From NCBI GenBank assembly GCA_003255065.1, contig QAOA01007962.1, positions 248,001-312,000 on the forward strand: 64,000 nucleotides of DNA, in the 5' to 3' direction. This stretch comes from Cercis canadensis. Lineage: Eukaryota; Streptophyta; Magnoliopsida; Fabales; Fabaceae. The notes below the pieces were generated by a model. It saw nothing but the letters and a program-made list of their open reading frames with translations. It made no database searches and was not told where the DNA came from. Shown in pieces: positions 1 to 13,613 of the stretch. Made by a program: the position numbers and the translations under genes. Each line of letters begins with the position of its first letter. Within the stretch, counting starts at the first letter, position 1.

Positions 1-136
1 TGTAACACGTATTTTTATAAGAGCCATTTTTATACATTGTATCAAAGTACATTTTCGATAGTTTCAAGATCACTAAAAGAGCTCAAAATCTTTTTTGAGC
101 AATTTGAAGATAGCTTTGAAATAATTGAAAGAGCTT

Positions 137-203
137 AACAGATCTATTGAGTTATTATAAGATTTTTTCNAGCAGATCTATTGAGTCATTATAAGATTTT
201 TTC
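137..203. repeat. Short duplication around single N at 170 (probable assembly join)
   Basis: The stretch cagatctattgagttattat followed by aagattttttc occurs on both sides of the N. Like the other isolated Ns here, this looks like two overlapping contig ends that were abutted rather than merged. A similar join at the N at 1634 partly repeats a satellite segment. Confidence 0.7.
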
Positions 204-2121
204 ACCTAAATCTAGCGTGACGCTTTTAGATCGTCATTCCAATGGTTAGTTCATTTAATTTTCTCAAACTCCTTTAAAATGATTTTTCAAGGGCATCGTA
301 TATAATTATCTCACCTTTTCAATTTGATGTAAATTTTGAATTTCTTATCCCAATTTTTTTTCTTTTTTGTTTGGAGAATTTCTCTTTGTAGATTTTCTTT
401 TGCGGTAGATTTTAATTTATATATGATTATGTATTATAATTTAAGAGTGTTTCAAAAAATTTAATTATGATATAAAAATTAATAATTGTCAAAACAACAA
501 TTGATTATTGTGGATTATTATATTGATTATTTTTAAAGAAAATACTAACCTTATTAATTTAAAGAAATTTATTATTATGCTTGCTAACATTGCAATTCAT
601 TAATGACATTTTCTTACTTTGGTAATGCCAATATTTTCACCCGCCACATGTCATTATTATAGTTGATTACTGTAGGTAATATATATCTATTATATTTAGA
701 ATTCTTTTTTTATAAAAAATACAAACTTCATTAATATAAGAAATTTATTATTTCTCATGCTAAGAATGCAATTCACTACTGATATTTTCTTACTTTGGTC
801 ATCGCAATATTTCCACCTGTCACGTGTCTTACATGCAGAACTGTAACGTTTTTCTTTATAACAGTCATTTCATAAATTGTATCGAAGTACATTTTTTATA
901 TTATCAAGATTATTGAAAGAGCTCAGCATCTCTTTTGAGCCACTCGAAGATTGGTTTGACATCATTGAAAGAGCTTAGTGGATATGTTGTCATTTTGAGA
1001 TTCTTCAACTTAGTCTAACGTGAAGCTTTTAGATCGTCATACCAATGGTTAGTGAATTTATTTTTCCCGTACTCTTTCTAATAAAGCATTCAAGGGGGTC
1101 CTATATAACGATATCATCTTTTCAATTTCTTATAATTTTTGAATTTTATGTCCTATTTTTTTTCTTTCTTGTTTGGAGTTTTTCATTGTGCATATTACTT
1201 TTTTGTTAGTAGATTTCAATTTATATATAATTATTCATTATAATTTAATAATGTTTGAAAAACTTTAAATATGTTATAAAAATTAATATTAGTAAAAAAA
1301 TAGTTGATTACTGTAGGTAATATTTATCTATTATATTTAGAATTTTTTTTATAGAAAATACAAACTTCATTAATACAATAAATTTATTATTTCTCATGCT
1401 AAGAATGCAATTCACTAATGATATTTTCTTACCTTAGTCAGAGAAATATTTTCACCTGTCTCGTGTCTTACATGCAGAACTGTAACTTATTTCTTTATAA
1501 CAGTCATTTCATAAATTATATCGAAGTACATTTTAAATATTTTTGCGATTATTGAAAGGGCTCAGCATCTCTTTTGAGCCACTCGAAGATTGTTTTGACA
1601 TCATTGAAAGAGCTTAGTGGATATCTTTTGTCANAATTGTATCAAAGTACATTTTTTTTATATTTTCAAGATTATTGAAAAGGCTCAGCATCTCTTTTGA
1701 ACCACTCAAAGATTGTTTTGGGATCATTGATAGAGCTTAGTGGATATCTTTTGTCATTTTGAGATTTTGCAACTAAGGCTAATGTGAAGCTTTTAGATCG
1801 TCATATCAATGGTTAGTGGATTTATTTTTCCTGTACTCTTTCTAACAGTATATTCAATGGGGTCCTATATAATGGTACCTTCTCTTCAATTTCTTATAAT
1901 TTTTTTAATTTCATGGCTTATTTTTTTTTCTTTTCTGTTTGGAGATTTTCATTGTGCAGATTAGTTTTTTCGATGGTAGATTTCAATTTATATATAATTA
2001 TTCATTATAATTTAATAATGTTTTAAAAACTTTACATATTTTATAAAAATTAATATTAGTAAAAAAAAATAGTTGATTACTGTAGGTAATATTTATCTAT
2101 TATATTTAGAATTTTTTTTTT

Positions 2122-3032
2122 GGAAAAAGTCTAAAAAACTCCCATGAACTATACTCTTATTGCACTTTATCCCCCATGCTTCAAAAATATAGGAAAGACC
2201 TCCTTCAACTACAAAAATGTGCGTTTTACCCCCAAATACCAAACGGACGTCCATTAATGGATGGAAAGAATCACGTGTCATGCACGTGGAATCTCAAAAC
2301 TCAGAAAACCAGAAAGCCAAAAAACCATGGCTAGGAACTCCAAAATCCTTCAAAAAATTTGGAGAAATTCATTCTTAATTAGAGAGGAATAAGAGAAAAA
2401 GTGAAATCGTAGCTAGAAACTCAAAAAACCATAGCTAATATCCTCAAAACTTACTTGGGTAGTATTAGAAAATGAATTTCGAAACCCCTTGAAGAATTTG
2501 GAGAAAGATTGAACCATTTGAAAAAAGAAATTGCTTGTTTAGAAAACGAATTTCGCGCAAAACCCCTCAAAGAATTTAGAGAAATTTACTCTTGATTGGC
2601 TGGATTGAGTGACATGTACTGCTACTGCCTTTAGCTTTTTGTGCTTCATTTTGAGCTTCAATTTTAAAACTAATAGCATAATGTTGTTGCAAATTTCACA
2701 AGCGTTAAAATGATATATGATTTGCAAATTTTAGTTGAGAAATAAGAGAGATATGAAGAAGACCCGAATGAATTTGAAAACGGGTTCAATTTTGGAAATG
2801 GGTACCCGCTGGAGGTTGAAGATGATAATTTTTTTAATATTATAATTTGACCCCAAAACTTTTTAAATATTACTTTTTGACCCCATTTTAATAAATTAAA
2901 CACTCCACATGCCAAGCACGTGATTCTTTCCGTCTATTTTTGGATGTCCATCTGGGTCTTGGGGGTAAATTTGAATCATAGAGGGTAAAGTGCAATAAGA
3001 GTATAGTTCATGGGGTTTTTTAGACTTTTTCC
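2122..3032. mobile_element. Non-autonomous Mutator-like element (MULE/MITE) inside the satellite
   Basis: The left end begins ggaaaaagtctaaaaaactc and the right end is its reverse complement, finishing tagactttttcc at 3032. The inverted repeats match almost perfectly for about 50 bp and recognisably for about 150-170 bp, up to a shared ggaaagaatcacgtg block. The element sits in a T run, with at least nine T on each side, compatible with a 9 bp target duplication but not provable in a homopolymer. Long inverted repeats beginning GG with a possible 9 bp duplication are typical of Mutator-like elements. The interior (about 2290-2880) has no transposase frame. Removing it restores a normal satellite spacing: 1569 bp minus 911 gives 658. 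Confidence 0.85.
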
Positions 3033-6000
3033 TTTTTTTTTAATAGAAAATACAAACTTCATTAATATAAGAAATTTATTATTTCTCATGCTAAGAATGC
3101 AATTCACTAATGATATTTTCTTACTTTGGTCATCGTAATATTTTCACCTGTTACGTGTCTTACATGCAGAACTATAACGTATTTCTTTATAACAGTCATT
3201 TCATAAATTGTATCGAAGTACATTTTTAATATTTTCGAGATTATTGAAAGGGCTCAACATCACTTTTGAGCCACTCGAAGATTGTTTTGACATCATTGAA
3301 AGAGCTTAGTGGATATCTTTTGCAATTTTGAGATTTTTCAACTAAGTCTAATGTGAAGCTTTTAGATCGTCATATCAATGGTTAGTGGATTTATTTTTCC
3401 CCGTACTCTTTCTAACAGTATATTCAATGGGGTCCTATATAATGGTACCTTCTCTTCAATTTCTTATAATTTTTTAATTTCATGGCTTATTTTTTTTCTT
3501 TTCTGTTTGGAGTTTTTCATTGTGCAGATTAGTTTTTTCGATGGTAGATTTCAATTTATATATAATTATTCATTATAATTTAATAATGTTTTAAAAACTT
3601 TACATATGTTATAAAAATTAATATTAGTAAAAAAAAATAGTTGATTACTATAGGTAATATTTACCTATTATATTTAGAATTTTTTTTATAGAAAATACAA
3701 ACATCATTAATATAAGAAATATATAATTTCTCATGCTAAGAATGCAATTCACTAATGATATTTTCTTACTTTGGTCATCGCAATATTTTCACGTGTCACG
3801 CGTCTTACATGCAAAACTATAACGTATTTCTTTATAACAGTCATTTCATAAATTGTATCGAAGTACATTTTTAATATTTTCAAGATTATTGAAAGGGCTC
3901 AACATCTCTTTTGAGCCACTCGAAGATTGTTTTGACATCATTGAAAGAGCTTAGTGGATATCTTTTGCAATTTTGAGATTTTTCAACTAAGTCTAATGTG
4001 AAGCTTTTAGATCGTCATATCAATGGTTAGTGGATTTATTTTTCCCGTACTCTTTCTAATAGAGTGTTCAAGGGGGTCGTCTATAACGATACCACTTTTC
4101 AATTTCTTATAATTTTTGAATTTCATGGCCTATTTTTTTTTCTTTCTTGTTGAGTTTTTCATTGTGCAGATTAGTTTTTTCGTTGGTAGATTTCAATTTA
4201 TATTTAATTTTTCATTATAATTTAATAATGTTTGAAAAACTTTAAATATGTTATAAAAATTAATATTAGTCAAAAAAATAGTTGATTACTGTAGGTAATA
4301 TTTCTCTAATATGTTTAGAATTTTTTTTATAGAAAATATAGACTTCATTAATACAAGAAATTTATTATTTCTCATGCTAAGAATACAATTCATTAATGAT
4401 ATTTTCTCACTTTGGTAATGGAAATATTTTCAATTGTCACGTGTCTTACATGCAGAACTGTGACGTATTTCTTTATAACAGTCATTTCATAAATTGTATC
4501 GAAGTACATTTTTTTATATTTTCAAGATTATTGAAAGAGCTCAGCATCTCTTTTGAGTCACTCGAAGATTGTTTTGACATCATTGAAAGAGCTTAGTGGA
4601 TATGTTGTCATTTTGAGATTCTTCAACTTAGTCTAACGTGAAGCTTTTAGATCGTCATATCAATGGTTAGTGGATTTATTTTACCCGTACTCTTTCTAAT
4701 AGAGTATTCAATGGGGTCCTATATAATGGTACCATCTCTTCAATATCTTATAATTTTCAAATTTCATGGCCTATTTTTTTTTCTTTTCTGTTTGGAGTTT
4801 TTCATTGTGCAGATTAGTTTTTTCGATGGTAGATTTCTATTTATATATAATTATTCATTATAATTTAATAATGTTTTAAAAACTTTACATATTTTATAAA
4901 AATTAATTTTAGAAAAAAAAAAGAGTTGATTACTGTAGGTAATATTTATCTATTATATTTAGAATTTTTTTTTATAAAAAATACAAATTTCATTAATATA
5001 AGAAATTTATTATTTCTCATGCTCATAATGCAATTCACTAATGACATTTTCTTACTTTGGTCATGGCAATATTTTCACTTGTCACGTGTCTTACATGCAA
5101 AACTATAACGTATTTCTTTATAACAGTCATTTCATAAATTGTATCGAAGTACATTTTTAATATTTTTGAGATTTGAAAGGGCTCAGCATCTCTTTTGAGC
5201 CACTCGAACATTGTTTTGACATCATTGAAAGAGCTTAGTGGATATCTTTTGTCATTTTGAGATTTTTCAACTAAGTCTAATGTGAAGCTTTTAGATCGTC
5301 ATATCAATGGTTAGTGGATTTATTTTTCCCGTACTCTTTCTAATAGTGTGTTCATGGGGGACGTCTATAACGATACCATCTTTTCAATTTCTTATAATTT
5401 TTGAATTTCATGGCCCATTTTTTTTCTTTCCTGTTTGGAATTTTTCATTGTGCAGATTAGTTTTTTCGATGGTAGATTTCAATTTATATTTAATTATTTA
5501 TTATAATTTAATAATGTTTGAAAAACTTTAAATATGTTATAAAAATTAATATTAGTCAAAAAAAAATTGATTACTGTAGGTAATATTTATCTATTATATT
5601 TAGAATTTTTTTTTATAGAAAACACAAACTTCATTAATACAAGAAATTTATTATTTCTCATGCTAAAATTGCAATTCAATAATGATATTTTCTCACTTTG
5701 ATAATGGAAATATTTTCACCTATCATGTGTCTTACATGCAGAACTGTGACGTATTTCTTTATAACAGTCATTTCATAAATTGTATCGAAGTACATTTTTT
5801 ATATTTTCAAGATTATTGAAAGAGCCCAACATCTCTTTTGAGTCACTCGAAGATTGTTTTGACATCATTGAAAGAGCTTTGTGGATATCTTGTCATTTTG
5901 AGATTCTTCAACTTAATCTAACATGAAGCTTTTAGATCGTCATACCAATAGTTAGTGAATTTATTTTTTCCATACTCTTTCTAATAGAGTATTCAAGGGG

Positions 6001-9000
6001 GTCCTATATAACGATACCATCTTTTCAATTTCTTATAATTTTTGAATTTCATGGTCTATTTTTTTTCTTTCTAGTTTGGAGTTTTTCATTGTGCAGATTA
6101 GTTTTTCGTTGGTAGATTTCAATTTATATATAATTATTGATTATAATTTAATAATGTTTCAAAAACTTTAAATATGTTATAAAAATTAATATTAGTAAAA
6201 AAAACAGTTGATTACTATAAGTAATATTTATCTATTATATTTAGAATTTTTTTTTATAGAAAATACAAACTTCATTAATACAATAAATTTATTTATTTCT
6301 CATGCTAAGAATGCAATTCACTAATGATATTTTCTTACTTTGGTCATCGAAATATTTTCACCTGTGACGTGTCTTACATGCAGAACTATAACGTATTTTT
6401 TTATAACAGTCATTTCATAAATTGTATCGAAGTACATTTTTTATATTTTCGAGATTACTGACAGAGCTCAGCATCTCTTTTGAACCACTCGAAAATTGTT
6501 TTGGGATCATTGAAAGGCTTAGGGGGATATATTTTGTCATTCTAAGATTTTTCAACTTAGTCTAACCTGAAGCTCTTAGTCTAATGACATATTATAAGAT
6601 TTGATTTTCACCTATCACGTGTCATACATGCTAAACTATAATATATGTCTTTATAAGAGTCATTTCATACATTATATCGAAATAGATTTTCAATAATTTT
6701 CAAATCACTAAAAGAACTCAAAATATCTTTTGAGGCATTTGGAGATAACTTTGTGTTCACTAAAAGAGCTTTGATTCTAAGATTTTTTTCACTTGAGTCT
6801 AGTGTGAAGCTTTTAGATCGTCATAACAATAGTTAGTTCACTTATATTTCTCAAACTCTTTTAAAATGATTTGTCAATGGCATCCTATTTAATGATATCA
6901 TCTTTTCAATTTCTTGTAAATTTCGAATTTGATAACCCCCCCCCTCCCCCTTTTTTTTTGTTTGGAGGTTTTCACTACGTAGGTTTTGTTTTTTCGGTAG
7001 AGTTCAATTTATATATGATTATGCCTTATAATTTAACACTGTTTCAAAAATTAGTCAAAACAATAGTTGGCTACTGTAGGTAATATTTATCTATTAAATT
7101 TAGTATTTTTAATAGAAAATACAAACTTCATTAATTTTAAGAAATTTATTGCTACTCATGCTAAGAATGCAATTCATTGATGATATTTTCTTTGGTAATG
7201 CATACATGCTAAATGTAACATATGCCTTTAAGAGAACCATTTCATAAATTGTATCGAACTACATTTTTTATATTTTTGAGATTTTTTGACCCAATTTAAA
7301 TGTGAAGCTTTTAGATCGTCATAATAATGGTTAGTTCATTGATTTTTCTCAAACTCTTTTAAAATGATTTTTCAATGGCATCCAATATAATGATATCATC
7401 TTTTCAATTTCTTGTAAATTTTGAATTTCATGACCCATTTTTTTTCTTTATTTTTTGTAGGTTTTCACTTTGTAGGTTTCATTATTTCGGTAGATTTCAA
7501 TTTATATATGATTAAGCATTAGAATTTAACAGTGTTTTTAAAATTAGTCAAATAAACAGTTGATTATTGTAGGTAATATTTATCTATTATTTTTAGTATT
7601 TTTTTTTTATAGAAAATACAAACTTCATTAATACAAGAAATTTATTATTACTCATGCTAAGAATGCAATTCATTAATGATATTTTCTTACTTTGGTAATT
7701 GAAATATTTTTACCAGTCATGTGTCATACATGTTGAATTGTAACGTATTTCTTTATAAGAGTCATTTCATAAATTGTATCGAAGTACATTTTTTATATTT
7801 TCGAGATTACTGAAAGAGCTCAGCATCTCTTTTGAACCACTCGAAGATTGTTTTGGGATCATTGAAAGACTTAGGGGATATATTTTGCCATTCTAAGATT
7901 TTTCAACTTAGTCTAACGTGAAGCTCTTAGATCATCATACCAATGGTGAGTGCATTTATTTTTCCCGTATTCTTTCAAATAGATTGTTCAAGGGCGTCCT
8001 CTATAACGATACCATCTTTTCAATTTCTTATAAATTTTGAATTTCATTGCCTATTTTATTTCTTTCTTTTTTGGAGTTTTTCATTATGCAGATTTTTTTT
8101 TTTTAAGATTTCAATGTATATATGATTATGCATTATATTTTAATAGTGTTTCAAAAACTTTAAATATGCTTTTAAAATTAATATTAGTCAAAATAACAGT
8201 TGATAACTGTGGGTAATATTTATTTACTATATTTAGTATATTTATACAAAATATGAATTTTATTAATTTAAAGAAATTTATTATTACGTGTTGGTAATGA
8301 CATATTATAAGATTTGATTTTCACCTATCACGTGTCATACATGCTGAACTATAACATATGTTTTTATAAGAGCTATTTCATACATTATATCAAAGTACAT
8401 TTTCAATAATTTTTAGATCACTAAAAGAACTCAGAATATCTTTTGAGGCATTTGAATTTGAGTTCACTAAAAGAACTTTGATTCTGAGATTTTTTTCACT
8501 TGAGTCTAGTGTGAAGCTTTTAACTTTGTAAGTTTTGTTTGGAGGTTTTCACTTTGTAAGTTTTGTTTTTTTGGTAGAGTTCAATTTATATATGATTATG
8601 CATTAGAATTTAATAGTGTTTCAAAAATTAGTCAAAACAACAATTGGTTACTGTAAGTAATATTTATCTATTAAATTTAGTATTTTTAATAGAAAATACA
8701 AACTTCATTAATTTTAAGAAATTTATTATTACTCATGCTAAGAATGCAATTCATTAATGATATTTTCTTACTTTGGTAATGGAAATATTTTCACCTGTCA
8801 CGTGTCATACGTGCTGAATTGTAACTTATTTCTTTATAAGAGCCATTTCATAAATTGTATCAAAGTACATTTTTTATATTTTCAAGTTTACTGAAATAGC
8901 TCAGCATCTCTTTTGAGCCACTCGAAGATTGTTTTGAGATCATTGAAAGAGCTTAGTGAATATCTTTTGCCATTTTGAGATTTTTCAACTTAGTCTAACG

Positions 9001-12000
9001 TTAACCTTTTAGATTGTCTTACCAATGGTTAGTGCATTTATTTTTCCTATACTCTTTCAAATAGATTGTTCAAGGGGGTCCTCTATAACTATACCATGTT
9101 TTCAATTTCTTATAATTTTTTAATTTCATGGCCTATTTTTTTTTTCTTTCTTGTTTGGAGTTTTTAATTGTGCAAATTAGTTTTTTTGTTGGTAGATTTC
9201 AATTTATATATGATTATGCATTATAATTTAATAGCATTGCAGAAACTTTAAATATGTTTTAAAAGTTAATATTAGTCAAAATAACAGTCGATTTCTGTGG
9301 GTAATATTTATTAACTATATTTAGTATTTTTATACAAAATATGAACTTTATTAATTTAAAGAAATTTATTATTACATGTTGGTGATGGCATATTATAAGA
9401 TTTGATTCTCACCTATCACGTGTCATACATGATGAACTGTAACATATGTCTTTGTAAGAGCCATTTTATATATTGTAACGAAGTACATTTTCAATAGTTT
9501 TGTACTCACTGAAAGTGCTCAAAATATCTTTTGAGGCATTTAAAGATAGCTTTGAGTTCTCTGAAAAAGCTTTGATTCTTAATTTTTTCACCTGAGTCTA
9601 GTGTGAAGCTTTTAGTTCATCCAAACAATGGTTAGTTCATTTATTTTTCTCAATCTCTTTTAAAATGATTTTTCAATGGCATCCTATATAATGATATCAT
9701 ATTTTCAGTTTCTTGTAAATTTCGAATTTCATGGCCAATTTTTTTTTTCTTCTTTGTTTACAGAGTGAGGTTTTCACTCTATAGGGTTTTTTTTTTTTTT
9801 GGAAGATTTCAATATATACATGATTATGCATCAGAATTTAACAGTGTTTCAAAAATTAGTCATAACAACAGTTGATTATTTTAGGTAATATTTATCTATT
9901 ATATTTAGTATTTTCATCAAAATACAAACTTTATTAATTTAAAGAAATTTATTATTACTCATGTTAAGAATGCAATTCATTAATGATACTTTCTTTCTTT
10001 GGTAATGGAAATGTTTTCACCTATCACGTGTCTTACATGCTGAATTGTAACGTATGTCTTTATAAGAATCATTTAATACATTGTATCGAAGTGCATTTTC
10101 AATATTTTCGAGATCACTAAAAGAGCTTAGTATCTCTTTTGAGCCATTCAAAGATAATTTTGAAATTTTTGAAAGAGCTTAGTGGATCTCTTTTGCCATT
10201 ATGATATTTTTCAACTTAGTCTAGCGTGAAGCTTTTAGATCGTCATACCATACCAATCACGTAAACAAAAACCCATACTCTTTCAAATAGATTGTTCAAG
10301 GGCGTCCTCTATAAAGATACTATCTTTTTAATTTCTTTTAAATTTTAATTTCATGGCCTATTTTTTTTTTCTTTCTTGTTTGGAGTTTTTCTTTGTGCGG
10401 AATCTTTTTTAAAAAAAAGATTTCAATTTATATATGATTATGGATTATAATTTAATAGTGTTTCAAAAAATTTAGATATGTTTTAAAAATTAATATTAGT
10501 CAAAATAATAGTTGATTATTGTGGGTAATATTTATTTACTCTATTTGGTATATTTATACATAATACAAACTTTATTAATTTATAGAAATTTATTATTACG
10601 CGTTGGTATTGGCATATTATAAGATTTGATTTTCACCTACCACGTGCCACACATGTAGAACTATAATGTATGTTTTTATAAGAGTCATTTCATACATTGT
10701 ATCGAAGTACATTTTCGATAGTTTTGAGATCACTAAAATAGCTTAGCAGATATATTGAGTCATTCTAAGATTTTTTCAACCAAGTCTAGTGCAAAGCTTT
10801 TAGATCGTCATACCAATGATTAGTTCTTTTATTTTTCTCTAACTCTTTTAAAATGATTTTTCAAGGGCATCTTATATAATGATGTCATTGTTCCAATTTC
10901 TTGTAAATTTTGAATTTCATGGCTCATTTTTTTTTTTCCTTTCTTGTTTGGAGATTTTCATTGTGCAGCTTTTTTTTTTTTTTCGGTACATTTCAATTTA
11001 TATATGATTATGCATTATAATTTAACAAGGTTTCAAAAAATTTAATTATTTTGTAAAAATTAATATTAGTCGAAATAATAGTTGATTATTGTCAATAATA
11101 TTTATCTACTATATTTAATTTTTTTTATAGAAAGTAAAAACATAATTTATTAATCTAAAAAAATTTATTGTTACGCATGCTGAAAATGCAATTCATTAAT
11201 GACATATTCTTACTTTGGTAAATGCAATATTTTCTCTTGGCACATGTTATACATGCTGAATTCTAACGTACGTATTTATAAGAGCAATTTCATACATTGT
11301 ATCGAAGTACATTTTCGATAGTTTTGAGATTACTAAAAGAGCTCAGAATATCTTTTGAGGCATTTGAAGATAGCTTTGAGTTCATTGAAAGAGCTGAGTA
11401 GATCTATTGTGTCATTCTGAGATTTTTTCACTTCAATCTAGTGCGAAGCTTTTAGATCATCATAACAATGGTTAGTTCATTTATTTTTCTCAAACTCTTT
11501 TAAAATATATTTTTTAATGGCATCCTATATAATGATATGATGTTTTCAATTTCTTGTAAATTTGGAATTTCATGGCCCATTTTTTTTTTTTTTTCTTTTT
11601 TGTTTGGAGGTTTTCACTGTGTATAATTTTTTTTTTAGGTAGATTTCAATTTATATATAATTATGCATTAGAATTTTGATTGTTATTCAAGAAATTTAAT
11701 TATGTTGTAAAAATTAATGTTAGTCAAAATAACAGTTGATTACTATGGGTAATATTTATCTTCTATGTTTAGTATATTTATAGAAAATACAAACTTTATT
11801 AATTTAAAGAAATTTATTATTACGAGTGCTACTGTTAAGAATACAATTCATTAATGATTTTTTTTTTTTTTTTTACTTTGGTAAATGCAATATTTTCTTC
11901 TGCCACATGTGATACATGTTGAATTGTAACATATGTCTCTATAAGAGCCATTTCATACATTATATCGAAGTACATTTTCGATAGTTTCGAGATTACTGAA

Positions 12001-12756
12001 AGAGCTCTGAATCTCTTTTTAGCCATTCAAATATAGTTTTGAGATAATTGAAAGAACTTAGTAATTCTCTTAAGCCATTCTTAAATTTTTTCAACTTAGT
12101 CTAACGTAAAGCTTTTAGATCATCATACCAATAGTTAGTGCTTTTATTTTTCCCAAACTCTTTCAAATAGTTTGTTTGAGGGTATCCTATATAATGATAT
12201 CATCTTTTCAATTTCTTGTAAATTTCAAATTTCATGGCCCATTTTTTTTCTTTTTTTTTTTCAAATTTTTCTTTGTGCATATTTTTTTTCCTCTGTAGAT
12301 TTCAATTTATATATGATTATCCACTGTAATTCAATAGTGTTTCAAAAAATTTAAATACATTTAAAAATTAATATTAGTCAAAACAATAGTTAATTCTTGT
12401 GGGTAATATTTATCTACTAGATTTCGTATATTTATACAAAATACGAACTTTATTAATTTAAAGAAATTTATTATTACGCATGCTAAGAAATCAATTTATT
12501 AATGATATTTTCTTACTTTGGTAATGTCATATTATAAGATTTGATTTTCACCTTGTCACGTGTCATACATGCTAAACTGTAACTTATGTCTTTATAAGAG
12601 TCATTTCATACATTGTATCGAAGTACATTTTGATAGTTTTGAGATCACTGAATGAGCTTAACAGATCTCGAGTCATTTTGAGATTGAGTCATTCTGAGAC
12701 TTTTTATCTTGAGTGTAGCGCGAAGATTTTAGATCGTCATACCAATGGTTAGTTCA

Positions 12757-13440
12757 TTTATTTTTTCCAAACTCTTTAAAATAGATCGTTCGAGAGCATC
12801 CTATATAATGATATCATCTTTTCAATTTCTTGTAAATTTTGAATTTCATGGCCCATTTTGTTTTTTCATTTGTTTGGAGTACAGTTTTTCTTCGGTAGAT
12901 CTCAATTTGTATATGATTATGCATTAATGATTGGTTTTTCTTCTACTATCGGTTTATATCTCAATGGGAGAAAAGCCCTTGCTTCAATTTTATAATTGCT
13001 ATGAAATTACATTTGTGTGCTAGTCCATGACAACACCCTTATGTTAGTTTACATACACCGAAGTTATCTGTATATGCTTGTGAAATGTGGATTTTNACTC
13101 TTTAAAATAGATTGTTCGAGAGCATCCTATATAATGATATCATCTTTTCAATTTCTTGTAAATTTCGAATTTCATGGCCCATTTTGTTTTTTCATTTGTT
13201 TGGAGTACAGTTTTTCTTCGGTAGATCTCAATTTGTATATGATTATGAATTAATGATTGGTTTTTCTTCTACTATCGGTTTATATCTCAATGGGAGAAAA
13301 GCCCTTGCTTCAATTTTATAATTGCTATGAAATTACATTTGTGTGCTAGTCCATGACAACACCCTTATGTTAGTTTACATACACCGAAGTTATCTGTATA
13401 TGCTTGTGAAATGTGGATTTTAGGCTTTTCATTTCGGTTC
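12757..13440. repeat. About 325 bp direct duplication around single N at 13096 (assembly artefact)
   Basis: The sequence from the last satellite remnant through a block ending in gtgaaatgtggatttt is present twice, at about 12770-13095 and about 13097-13423, nearly identical and separated by one N. The copy includes non-satellite sequence such as tatctcaatgggagaaaagc. The near-identity and the N point to an unmerged contig overlap rather than a genomic tandem duplication. Confidence 0.8.
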
Positions 13441-13520
13441 GATTGAACATTGGTTAATCTCCATTGTAGTTCCATCAATCATTGGCTAATAGAATGGCTC
13501 TCTTATTTGTTGATTTACAG

Positions 13521-13613
13521 GATGAATTAGCTGAACATTACTCTAGAATTGTTGATAATTTTCTGAGTTCGGAGGAGGAACTAAAGTTGAATGGTGACCA
13601 ATTTGTTAGAGAG
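13521..13613 (+). CDS. Exon-like block, 31 codons, unrecognised
   Basis: It is preceded by a T-rich tract ending ttgatttacag and followed by gtaagtt, good plant splice sites. The open frame of 31 codons begins DELAEHYSRIVDNF and ends NGDQFVRE, phase 0 at both ends. Joined to the block at 15172-15214 and then to the large exon at 15430, the frame stays open into the RING E3 gene. I do not recognise this protein segment. It could be an upstream coding exon of the RING gene, giving it an unusual N-terminal extension, or the remnant of another gene. If it is a true internal exon, its upstream partner must lie beyond the satellite array, because none is visible between 12.9 and 13.5 kb. Confidence 0.5.

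Larger units (their letters stand above)
1..12930. repeat. Tandem satellite array, unit about 640 bp
   Basis: A conserved block reading gcttttagatcgtcat recurs at 222, 1025, 1789, 3358, 4003, 4643, 5287, 5928, 6809, 7307, 10231 and, with changes, at about 6572, 7923, 8516, 9005, 9607, 10796, 11448, 12111 and 12725. From 3358 to 5928 the spacing is 640-645 bp; further right it varies from 489 to 663 bp and one unit is truncated to about 240 bp. Each unit also carries a tcacgtgtc motif, a cgaagtacatttt motif, a run of T and a ttcattaat(a/t) block. The array is open at the left window edge and decays near 12.9 kb. No convincing reading frame is conserved between units; the short frames beginning MVSGFI are low-complexity by-products. 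Its chromosomal location (pericentromeric, subtelomeric or interstitial) cannot be told from here. Confidence 0.93.

Noticed and set aside
3378-8125. Series of similar ~60-74 codon frames beginning MVSGFI in the satellite
   Set aside because: Repeated only because the satellite repeats; they are Phe-rich translations of T-rich DNA, differ in frame length between units and are broken in most.
1-12930. CRISPR array or prokaryotic repeat system
   Set aside because: Unit length of ~640 bp, absence of spacers and the clear plant nuclear context exclude it.
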